Of a DNA stretch of 6,099 nt, positions 1 to 5,747 are shown piece by piece; position 1 is the stretch's first letter; each line of letters begins with the position of its first letter. Origin of the DNA: Chloroflexota bacterium (lineage in GTDB: Bacteria > Chloroflexota > UBA5177 > JANWHV01). Under the pieces are notes generated by a model. The model saw only the letters and a list, made by a program, of their open reading frames with translations. It was not told the DNA's origin and searched no databases. The position numbers and the translations under genes were made by a program. The DNA is taken from contig JANWHV010000196.1 of the NCBI GenBank assembly GCA_025450255.1, positions 1-6,099 of the forward strand, given 5' to 3'.

Positions 1-1012
1 ACTCCGCCAACAGTTGTAAGGGAAGCACGGCGAGAAGTGGACGTAGCTGTTCGAGGACGGGCTCGAACGTGACGATCTCATTCGCTTCGGCATTTGCGCC
101 GGATTCCGACAAACCATGAACAACGCGCTCATCGCCAACTACGAGCAGTTTCGCCCCGATAATGCGCAGCGCGCGTAGTACATCGCGAGTTCGATCGATC
201 GCGGGTCCGTCCGCCGCGATCACCACGGCCAGATCGCCGGCGGAGACTGCCTGTAAGCCGCCGTGCAGGCAGGTCTCTAATTCAAAGCCCTCGGCCACGA
301 GATATGAGCTTTCCTTGATTTTGAGCGCGCCTTCGCGGGCGGTTGCCATATTTGGTCCAGCCCCCACCAATATCACTCGGCCGCTCGCGGCCAACTGACG
401 TGCCGCGCGCCGGATCGGCTCGGTATCCGCCAGCAACGCCTCAATCGCGCCTGGAAGTCGAACCAGACCGTCGCGTAATGCCGAGACATCGCCGCCTGCT
501 TTCTCGCCGAGGTGGAGGGCAATCATGGCAATTGCCACAACATTGGCGGTGTAGCTCACGCTGTGCGTCGAAGATTTCTCCTGAGGCGCCGTCTGGAGCA
601 GGACATTCGGGCCGTGCATAGGCGAGTCCAGCCCCGTAACTCCGATCACATGTGCCTCGGCCGCGATTGCGCGACGCATGGCTTCCTGTCCGTAGCGCTT
701 GCTGCCTCGATGGCTTATGGAGATCACTGCGTCCTCCGGATCGATCCCGCGCGGGTAGGTAACGAAATCGAAGTTCGTGCTTGCGTAGGCATCGGCTCCG
801 GCATAGCGGAGCAAATGCTCGCCCACGATCGCGGCATGAAAGCTGGTGCCCGTGCCGGTGAGAAAGACGCGGCGCGCCGTGGCGAGGAGATCGGCCGCGA
901 CGCCCGAACCCTGGTTAAGGCGCGTCAATACATCGCGGATGACGGTGGGTTGTGACAGGATAGCGCGGTACAGCTCAGTCTCATGCATAGCGGCTTCAGA
1001 CATCGCGGGCAT
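1..1012 (-). CDS. SIS-domain sugar-phosphate isomerase, GlmS isomerase-like, partial at its C-terminus
   Basis: The open frame runs without a stop from the start to the window edge (337 codons), so the last few tens of residues are missing. Two SIS domains are visible: TGTGTSFHA at residues 52-60 opens the first, and the second carries VGAGPN then EGALKIKE (227-234) and LHGG with His250. Set against E. coli GlmS, Lys231, Glu234 and His250 fall at the exact spacing of catalytic Lys485, Glu488 and His504, so isomerase or deaminase chemistry on a hexose 6-phosphate is likely. The N-terminal glutaminase domain of true GlmS is absent, and the usual SQSGET phosphate loop reads SHRGSK (100-105), so the substrate is uncertain. 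The start at 1012 has GGAG nine bases upstream; the in-frame ATG at 1003 is also possible. It is cytoplasmic. It could be a deaminase, an AgaS-like enzyme or a glutaminase-less GlmS; I give no gene symbol. Confidence -1.
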   Translation of the reverse strand, partial: MPAMSEAAMHETELYRAILSQPTVIRDVLTRLNQGSGVAADLLATARRVFLTGTGTSFHAAIVGEHLLRYAGADAYASTNFDFVTYPRGIDPEDAVISISHRGSKRYGQEAMRRAIAAEAHVIGVTGLDSPMHGPNVLLQTAPQEKSSTHSVSYTANVVAIAMIALHLGEKAGGDVSALRDGLVRLPGAIEALLADTEPIRRAARQLAASGRVILVGAGPNMATAREGALKIKESSYLVAEGFELETCLHGGLQAVSAGDLAVVIAADGPAIDRTRDVLRALRIIGAKLLVVGDERVVHGLSESGANAEANEIVTFEPVLEQLRPLLAVLPLQLLAE

Positions 1013-1290
1013 CCCCTTCTTCTCCAAAAAACTTCGCAATAGTAGGTCGATCGCGGCCAAGCAGGACGATTGCCACGCCGGCCGGCATAATTGATGTTGC
1101 GAACAGCACGGCGTCAGGGGGGCACTGGGTCTTACTGTCGCACCAGCCTCACGTGCCGGGCAAGAGCCACTCCGCGCAAAACGATGGGGCCAGGTCCGTT
1201 TCCATCAACGCCGCAACTGACTTCTGAGCATGTAGCATTAGTGGCAAACGCGTGGATGGCGCCGGCGCAATAGCGCTCGCGCGGCGCCAC
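1013..1290. other. Spacer between the SIS gene and the glycosyltransferase
   Basis: No convincing gene is seen in this roughly 280-base gap. Read on the minus strand it begins with a GC-rich stem-loop directly after the glycosyltransferase stop and ends with the purine-rich ribosome binding site of the SIS gene (GGAGAAGAAGGGG at 1013-1025). A TACTAT box (minus strand, 1039-1044) could be a -10 element for the SIS gene, but no good -35 lies 16-18 bases before it. A run of six G (plus strand) lies at 1117-1122. A short minus-strand frame ending at 996 is discussed as a finding; it has no ribosome binding site. No tRNA fold was recognised. Confidence -1.
1257..1289 (-). terminator. GC-rich stem-loop just after the glycosyltransferase stop codon
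   Basis: On the minus strand, one base after the TAA at 1291-1293, TGGCGCCG (1289-1282) pairs perfectly with CGGCGCCA (1264-1257). The stem continues as CGC/GCG after one bulged C, leaving a loop of about 10 bases. The position at the end of a probable operon suggests a transcription terminator or a 3' RNA-stabilising hairpin. No T-tract follows on the minus strand, so it is not a classic intrinsic terminator. The pairing is seen directly; the function is inferred. Confidence -1.
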
Positions 1291-2991
1291 TTATGGGAGG
1301 CTAGACTGAGTTCGGCAACGGCCGCCGTTCCACCACGGAAACGCCTGGCCGCTAGGCCGGCTAATAATGAGTTGGTCGCCCCAGCGATAGCTCGTGTAGC
1401 GGCTGTGCAGTTGGTCCAAGCACGCCAGCACGCTTTGCTCGCGAGCGCTGCCGACTTGCACGACCCAGGCATAGTCGGCGGTCGCGGCCGCGGCGCGAAG
1501 GTATGGGCTGTAGCGGTTGTTGTGGAGGTTCCCCAGGTCATCGCGCACCGCGACACCCACCACTTTCTCACCGCTGTAATAGGTTACGGGCAAAACCAGC
1601 CAGTAGTCGCCATAGATGGCGCGAATGCCGCGCGCCTGGAGCAGATCGGCCAGAGGCTTGAGATTGCGACGGGGAAAATTGGTGTTCGTCACGTACAAAT
1701 TACCGGCCACCAGGGCCGCGACGAGCAGTGTCGCGATCGCCACGTGGCCCCGTCTTACGCGCGCCGGCAGCACAATGCGTAGAATGACCGGCGTCGCGGA
1801 GTACAGAGGAAGCAGGTAACGCGGTTGCGAGCCGGCCCATTGTTCCGCCCCCCAGCCTGTCAGTACGTAGCCGCCCAGCGCGACGATTACCAGCACAATC
1901 AGACCAATGTCCGGCGCTGGAGCCGCGGTGGTCAGGGATTGGACTCGTATCGCGGCGGTCCGCCACGCACTGGCGCCCTTGAACAGCACCAGCAGTATCA
2001 ATGCCAGCGCGACACCGTAGAGCGCCATATGCGCCAGCAGGAAGGTCAGGAAATACGCGCGGTCCGTGGTCGGCGGCATCATGCCGAGCAGCACTGGCCC
2101 CGCCCAGAGCGTCAAGCGGCTGACTACCGTCAATGGGCCAAGATGGGTGGCGCGGTCGGCAAGGAAACCCAGGGTGGCCGCGTCGTGCTGGGCATTGAAT
2201 AGAAACAAAGGCGAGCCGCCAACCAGGAACGCGAGAGCCGCCCCGATTGTGGGTCATAACCCGGGCGCCCATCGGCGCGGCGATCGCGCGGCCGCGACGA
2301 ATGGGCCGACAAGCATGGCGCCGACAGCCAGAATGTAGTAGCCCGCGAGCGGCTGCACCCACAGCGCGAAGCCAAGCAGGAAGAACGCGCCAACGATCCG
2401 CGCGCTACGGCGCCTGTGCGGCGCAACGCGATCCGGCAAGACAAGGAGGAGAGCGGCCGTGCCCAGGGCCATCGACTCCAGGTAGCCCGATCCGGCCCAC
2501 AGGCCCCAGTCCAGCAAGAGCGCGGGTGGAACGGCAAGGTAGAGACCCGTCAGCCAGGCCACGCCGGGGCCGTATAGACGAAGGCCAAGAATCGTGGTCA
2601 GGCCGGCGAAGGCGACCGACGCGGCTAGAGGGACAATGTGCAGCAGCAGGTCCGATTGGCCAAAAATGGCGAAGAGGGCCGCCGTGACGTATGCCTCGCC
2701 GCTGCCGGTGTATGGCTGTCCCCAATAGAACAGCGGCCGTTCCCCGTGCTGTATGTGACGCGCCATCAGCCCAACGATGCTCTGATCGGCGTCCGGCGTG
2801 ATGTAATACCTGTCCAGCAGGATGATGCGCGCGATGGACCCTACGACCACCACCGCAGCGATCAGCAGCAGAGCGTAGCGGCGGTTGATTGCCGCGACTT
2901 TCGGCTGCGTCTTCGACGCGAAAGCTGCGTGCGTGGCTACATCACCGCGAGAGCGCCGTTCGTCGACGAGCGTATCAGTCGATGCGCTCAA
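1291..2991 (-). pseudogene. Family-39-like membrane glycosyltransferase, interrupted by an in-frame TGA
   Basis: This reads as one multi-span membrane glycosyltransferase of the ArnT/PMT (GT39/GT-C) type, which moves a sugar from a polyprenyl-phosphate donor to an acceptor on the outer face of the membrane. Counting 566 codons from a TTG at 2991, a membrane span at about 41-58 is followed by PDADQ (66-70), the acidic loop expected of the catalytic site. Then come FYWGQPYTGSGEAYV (88-102), several spans, WAGSGYLES (165-173) and LWVQPLAGYY (210-219). Codon 246 is TGA (2254-2256). The same frame then continues as IGAALAFLVGGSPLFLFN and on to PRYLLPLY (390-397) and DYW (462-464), ending at TAA. 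The two parts look like halves of one family member, so I treat it as one gene with a nonsense mutation or a base error. The TTG start has GAGG six bases upstream and overlaps the end of tyrA by 17 bases. Without the stop it would be full length. Confidence -1.
2254..2256 (-). other. Premature in-frame TGA in the glycosyltransferase gene
   Basis: The minus-strand codons around it read APGL, TGA, PTIGAALAF. Flanking residues on both sides are in one frame, so a single substitution (for example from CGA or TGG) explains it more simply than a frameshift. An ATG overlaps the TGA (ATGA), but it opens a different frame that does not encode the membrane segments, so it does not look like a translational restart. 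The next in-frame initiation-type codon is a TTG at 2208 without a clear ribosome binding site. Confidence -1.
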
Positions 2992-3814
2992 GAGCAGCCT
3001 CGGCTCGCCGAGCAAGTTCGTCAAGCTGGTCACCAAACGTATCTCGAGCTTCAAGGAAGGCGTCGGCGAATGCCTTCCTATTGCCGTCGCGCGCGTAGTC
3101 CGCGAGGCGGCGCAACTCCGAGGCAAGCGCGTCGAGCCGTGCCGGCGCAAGCGCGTTTCCAACTACCAGGTCGGCATAGAGTTCGGGCTCCTGGTCGAGA
3201 ATCCGCGCTACGAGGCCCAATTGCAATTGCATGGTTGGGCTGGCCCATTCGAGCGCGGCGGTCGCGGGCAGCCCCGCCTGTGCCATCGCCCGGCACAGCG
3301 CTACATACGTGCTGTGCAGGCTTGCCTGCACGATGGCCATCGAGGCGTCGTGGTCGAGCGGATTGCTCTCGCGCACGGTAAGCCCCGCGTCCGTGAATTC
3401 CTCGACACGCCAGGCGTGCCAACGCGCGCCATGGATCGGCGCGGTAACGACCGGGAGCCCCGCATAGCTGCGGACGGTCGGGCCAAATACAGGATGCGCG
3501 CACAATGCTTCGCCGCGCACCCTCTCAAGCTCGCGGACCGACGGCTCCATAAGAGACGCGATGCTGACCAGACCCGAGCCCGCGGCCACGAATCCAGCCA
3601 GCGAGCGGATCACCTCAGGCGTGGCGCGCAGAGGCACCGCGACAAACGTTATATCAGAGCTGCGTGCTACGTCCTCGTTGCTGATATCGGTGTCGCGGTC
3701 GCTGGTCATCACCAGGAAACCCCGATCGGACCAGAAAGACCGTAACCACTGACCCATCTTTCCGGCCCCGCCCACGATGCCAATGCGCGGGCGGGGTGTC
3801 TCAACGGCCGGCAT
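2975..3814 (-). CDS. tyrA: Prephenate dehydrogenase (TyrA), monofunctional
   Basis: The product (279 residues from ATG 3814) should oxidise and decarboxylate prephenate to 4-hydroxyphenylpyruvate with NAD(P), a late step in tyrosine synthesis, in the cytoplasm. PRIGIVGGAGKMGQW near residues 8-23 is the Rossmann dinucleotide-binding start. AHPVFGPT (about 106-113) carries the family's catalytic His. The C-terminal half closely resembles the dehydrogenase domain of E. coli TyrA: LDHDASMAIVQA, SPTMQLQL, QEPELYADL and the GNRKAFADAF/FGD stretch all have counterparts there. There is no N-terminal chorismate mutase domain. Arogenate dehydrogenase activity cannot be excluded. The start is uncertain: in-frame TTG codons at 3826 and 3817 are alternatives, and none of the three has a good ribosome binding site. 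It lies about 70 bases after ilvE and its end overlaps the glycosyltransferase start, so it is probably in the lipB-ilvE operon. Confidence -1.
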   Translation of the reverse strand: MPAVETPRPRIGIVGGAGKMGQWLRSFWSDRGFLVMTSDRDTDISNEDVARSSDITFVAVPLRATPEVIRSLAGFVAAGSGLVSIASLMEPSVRELERVRGEALCAHPVFGPTVRSYAGLPVVTAPIHGARWHAWRVEEFTDAGLTVRESNPLDHDASMAIVQASLHSTYVALCRAMAQAGLPATAALEWASPTMQLQLGLVARILDQEPELYADLVVGNALAPARLDALASELRRLADYARDGNRKAFADAFLEARDTFGDQLDELARRAEAALERID

Positions 3815-3829
3815 CAAAAGCGCCAATGG

Positions 3830-3877
3830 GATGCGCCGCGGTTACCGTTAGTGGAGGAGCGAACAAAACGGCGCACC
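3830..3877 (-). repeat. Inverted repeat between ilvE and tyrA
   Basis: On the minus strand GGTGCGCCG (3877-3869) can pair with CGGCGCATC (3838-3830): seven perfect pairs, then one G-U and one G-C pair. The loop is about 30 bases and contains CTCCTCC, which resembles the anti-Shine-Dalgarno end of 16S rRNA. It lies just after the ilvE stop and 16 bases before the tyrA ATG. It could be an mRNA structure that affects tyrA translation or the ilvE 3' end. There is no T-tract. The long loop makes chance pairing a real possibility. Confidence -1.
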
Positions 3878-3884
3878 AGATTGA

Positions 3885-4859
3885 CTATCGAGCGTGGGTT
3901 GCGAACGGCTCGCGCGAATGGTCCGAAACGCGGCTGGAGTTGTACACGCTGGTCGTCCACTGACGATATTGGGCCAGTTCGCCGCGGACCACCGCGAGGT
4001 ACAGTTGTTGCAGCCTGGCGCTGATGGGGCCGATCGCCCCCGTGCCGACTTTCCGGCGGTCAACCTCGACCACGGGCGAAATCTCGGCGCCGGTGCCGCA
4101 GAGAAACACTTCGTCTGCCGTATACAGCTCCGTGCGATTTATCTGGCGCGCGATTGTCGTGACACCAAGCTCTGCCTCCGCCAGCGCGATCACCGTCGCG
4201 CGTGTAATACCCTCGAGCACGCTGTTGCTCACGGCGGGCGTATAGAGCGTGCCGTTACGGATCACAAAGAGATTTTCGGCGCTCCCCTCCGACACCAGGC
4301 CATCATCCGTGAGCATTATCGCTTCGTCGAATCCGTTCGCCAGAGCCTCGTTTTTGGCCAGCGCGGCATTGATATAGCCGCCGGTGATCTTCGCCCGCGG
4401 CGGGATATTGTTGTCGGTGGAGCGGCGCCATGAGCTAATGCAGCAGCGGATGCCCGTATCGGCCTCCAGATATTTCCCGAACGGCACGCTGAACACGGTA
4501 ATGTCGTCCGGCACGCCCGCCATGGTGACTCCAATGCCGGCGCCGCATTTGTAGACCAACGGCCTGATATAGACATCGCCGTGCTGTTGATTTCGCCGGA
4601 CAACGTCGGTCGCAATGCCACACAGCTCGTCAATGCCCAGTTTGAGCTCACAGCCGATGATGTGACTCGACTGGGCCAGACGCTGCACGTGCTCGCGCAG
4701 TCGGAAGATCAGGACATCCGATCCGTCGCCACTGGCGTAGCCGCGTATCCCTTCAAAGCATCCGGTGCCATAATTGAAGGCGTGAGTCAGCACGCTTACT
4801 TTGGCGTCCCGCGCGGGCACGAAGCCACCGTTGAAATAGATGTACTGCTCAGCCTCCAC
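3885..4859 (-). CDS. ilvE: Branched-chain amino acid aminotransferase (class IV, PLP-dependent)
   Basis: The 324-residue product should interconvert Leu, Ile and Val with their 2-oxo acids using glutamate/2-oxoglutarate. The fold-type IV marks are in order: YIYFNGGFVPARDAKVSV (6-23), FNYGTGCFEGIRGY (28-41), RPLVYK (99-104), PPRAKITGGYINAALAKNEA with the PLP-binding Lys157, SEGSAENLFVI (190-200), VLEGITRATVI (214-224) and GTGAEISPV (255-263). The layout follows E. coli IlvE, where Lys160 holds PLP, and the length is slightly greater because of a C-terminal tail of about 20 polar residues. The GTG start is supported by GAGGGG nine bases upstream and by the family N-terminus beginning right after it; no ATG is available nearby. 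It ends with TAG. It follows lipB by 32 bases and precedes tyrA. D-amino acid transaminase or aminodeoxychorismate lyase are less likely given the EGIRGY and GTGAEISPV signatures. Aromatic side activity is possible but not shown. Confidence -1.
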   Translation of the reverse strand: MEAEQYIYFNGGFVPARDAKVSVLTHAFNYGTGCFEGIRGYASGDGSDVLIFRLREHVQRLAQSSHIIGCELKLGIDELCGIATDVVRRNQQHGDVYIRPLVYKCGAGIGVTMAGVPDDITVFSVPFGKYLEADTGIRCCISSWRRSTDNNIPPRAKITGGYINAALAKNEALANGFDEAIMLTDDGLVSEGSAENLFVIRNGTLYTPAVSNSVLEGITRATVIALAEAELGVTTIARQINRTELYTADEVFLCGTGAEISPVVEVDRRKVGTGAIGPISARLQQLYLAVVRGELAQYRQWTTSVYNSSRVSDHSREPFATHAR

Positions 4860-4867
4860 GGTTTAAA

Positions 4868-4873
4868 TCCCCT
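4868..4873 (-). promoter_or_regulatory. Ribosome binding site of ilvE
   Basis: GAGGGG on the minus strand lies nine bases before the GTG at 4859. It is the feature that decides the GTG start, since no in-frame ATG is near the conserved N-terminus. Confidence -1.
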
Positions 4874-4891
4874 CAACTCGACGAGCTAGTG

Positions 4892-5590
4892 TTATGGCAA
4901 TGCATGCCTTCTGCCGAACACTTCGGCAAAGTGGCGCGCGAAGCTCAGAGCGACCTGGCGCCACTCGACCGCATGTCCCAGCTCCCTGGCCATGCTGGTC
5001 ATGTACACGCTTTGATTGCCGCATGGGTTAATGTATGTAAAGTACCGGAGGTCCGGGTCGACGTTCAAAGCCATGCCGTGGAGCACGACCCAGCGCCGTA
5101 CCGCCATGCCAATGCTGGCAATCTTCCGCCCGTGTACCCAAACACCGTGTTCGCCCGGAATAAGCGTCCCGTCGAGGCCAAACTCGGCCAGCGTTTGCAC
5201 GATTGCCGATTCCATACGCTCGACCAGGTGCGTAATGCTTCGCTCGTGCTGTCTAAGATAGATGATTGGATAGGCAACTAGCTGGCCGGGACCGTGATAG
5301 GTAACCTCGCCGCCGCGTTCGTTATGCGCGACCGTGGCGCCTATCGCGCGCATGAACTCGTCGTCGACGAGGATATGTCGCGGATCCGAGTTTCGCCCCA
5401 GAGTGTATACATGTGGATGCTCGACCAGCAGCAACGAATCGATACCGTCATCTGATAATCGGCGTGCGTGAAGCCTGTGCTGCTCGGCCAACGATTCCGC
5501 GTATGCGATGCGACCGATCATGCGCACATCGAGCGGGAGCGGATCAGCATCGGAAGGCGGATTGGCTAGAGGCAAGGTGCGCGGTAGCAT
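4892..5590 (-). CDS. lipB: Octanoyl-[acyl-carrier-protein]:protein octanoyltransferase (LipB)
   Basis: The 232-residue enzyme moves the octanoyl group from acyl carrier protein to a lysine of lipoyl domains (pyruvate and 2-oxoglutarate dehydrogenases, glycine cleavage H protein), the first step of lipoate assembly before LipA inserts sulfur. Family motifs are complete: VEHPHVYTLGR (56-66), ERGGEVTYHGPGQLVAYPI (91-109), GVWVHGRKIASIG with Lys156, HGMALNV (171-177) and INPCG with Cys190. Lys156 and Cys190 are 34 residues apart, the same as Lys135 and Cys169 in E. coli LipB, so the acyl-thioester chemistry is intact. The start ATG at 5590 gives about 23 residues before the conserved core; an internal ATG at codon 24 is an alternative. 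No lipA is in the window. lipB is the first gene of the likely minus-strand operon and diverges from map. Confidence -1.
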   Translation of the reverse strand: MLPRTLPLANPPSDADPLPLDVRMIGRIAYAESLAEQHRLHARRLSDDGIDSLLLVEHPHVYTLGRNSDPRHILVDDEFMRAIGATVAHNERGGEVTYHGPGQLVAYPIIYLRQHERSITHLVERMESAIVQTLAEFGLDGTLIPGEHGVWVHGRKIASIGMAVRRWVVLHGMALNVDPDLRYFTYINPCGNQSVYMTSMARELGHAVEWRQVALSFARHFAEVFGRRHALP

Positions 5591-5599
5591 TGTGCCTTA

Positions 5600-5626
5600 A
5601 TCGTAGCACACCGGAGCGGCGCCCAA
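5600..5626 (-). promoter_or_regulatory. Candidate lipB promoter with extended -10
   Basis: Reading the minus strand, TTGGGC (5626-5621) is followed 15 bases later by TACGAT (5605-5600), preceded by TG and one base to form the extended -10 motif TGCTACGAT. The start of transcription would fall only two to four bases before the lipB ATG at 5590, which would make the mRNA nearly leaderless. AAGG (5598-5595), four bases before the ATG, would then be of little use as a ribosome binding site. The boxes match the consensus only in part (-10 four of six), and the spacer is short. Confidence -1.
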
Positions 5627-5699
5627 CCGGCGGCCGCTCGCCGCTGAGACATACCCGCCGAGGCAGCGTATTCGAGGACGGTAAGCGGCGCTAGCCGGT

Positions 5700-5738
5700 T
5701 ACAATGGATTTGAGCAAGGTATAGCGGTCAGTTATGAA
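5700..5738 (+). promoter_or_regulatory. Candidate map promoter elements
   Basis: Two options are visible on the plus strand. TACAAT at 5700-5705 matches TATAAT at five of six bases but has no good -35; it would give a leader of about 35 bases including the weak GAAGAG ribosome site at 5736-5741. Alternatively TTGAGC (5710-5715) and TATGAA (5733-5738) are spaced by exactly 17 bases, each four of six to consensus, which would give an almost leaderless map mRNA. Neither is strong. Confidence -1.
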
Positions 5739-5747
5739 GAGTCAGCA

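Noticed and set aside
512..955. Plus-strand frame of 147 codons opposite the SIS gene
   Set aside because: The minus strand carries an unbroken SIS-domain protein with conserved catalytic residues here. The plus frame has no recognisable content.
1252..1782. Plus-strand frame of 176 codons opposite the glycosyltransferase C-half
   Set aside because: The minus-strand frame encodes membrane spans and family motifs. The plus frame is its antisense shadow.
2254..2256. TGA as selenocysteine or as a reassigned sense codon
   Set aside because: tyrA ends properly on TGA, tryptophan is TGG throughout, and a membrane glycosyltransferase has no expected selenocysteine at this position. No obvious hairpin directly follows the codon.
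2885..3745. Long plus-strand open frame of 286 codons
   Set aside because: It lies antisense over tyrA and the start of the glycosyltransferase, whose minus-strand products show clear family motifs. Its own translation is arginine-rich and shows no recognisable domain, as expected of antisense frames in GC-rich DNA.
5625..5700. Seven-base inverted repeat AACCGGC / GCCGGTT between lipB and map
   Set aside because: The arms are short, about 60 bases apart and made of common GC-rich words, so chance is the better explanation. It could be revisited if conserved in relatives.
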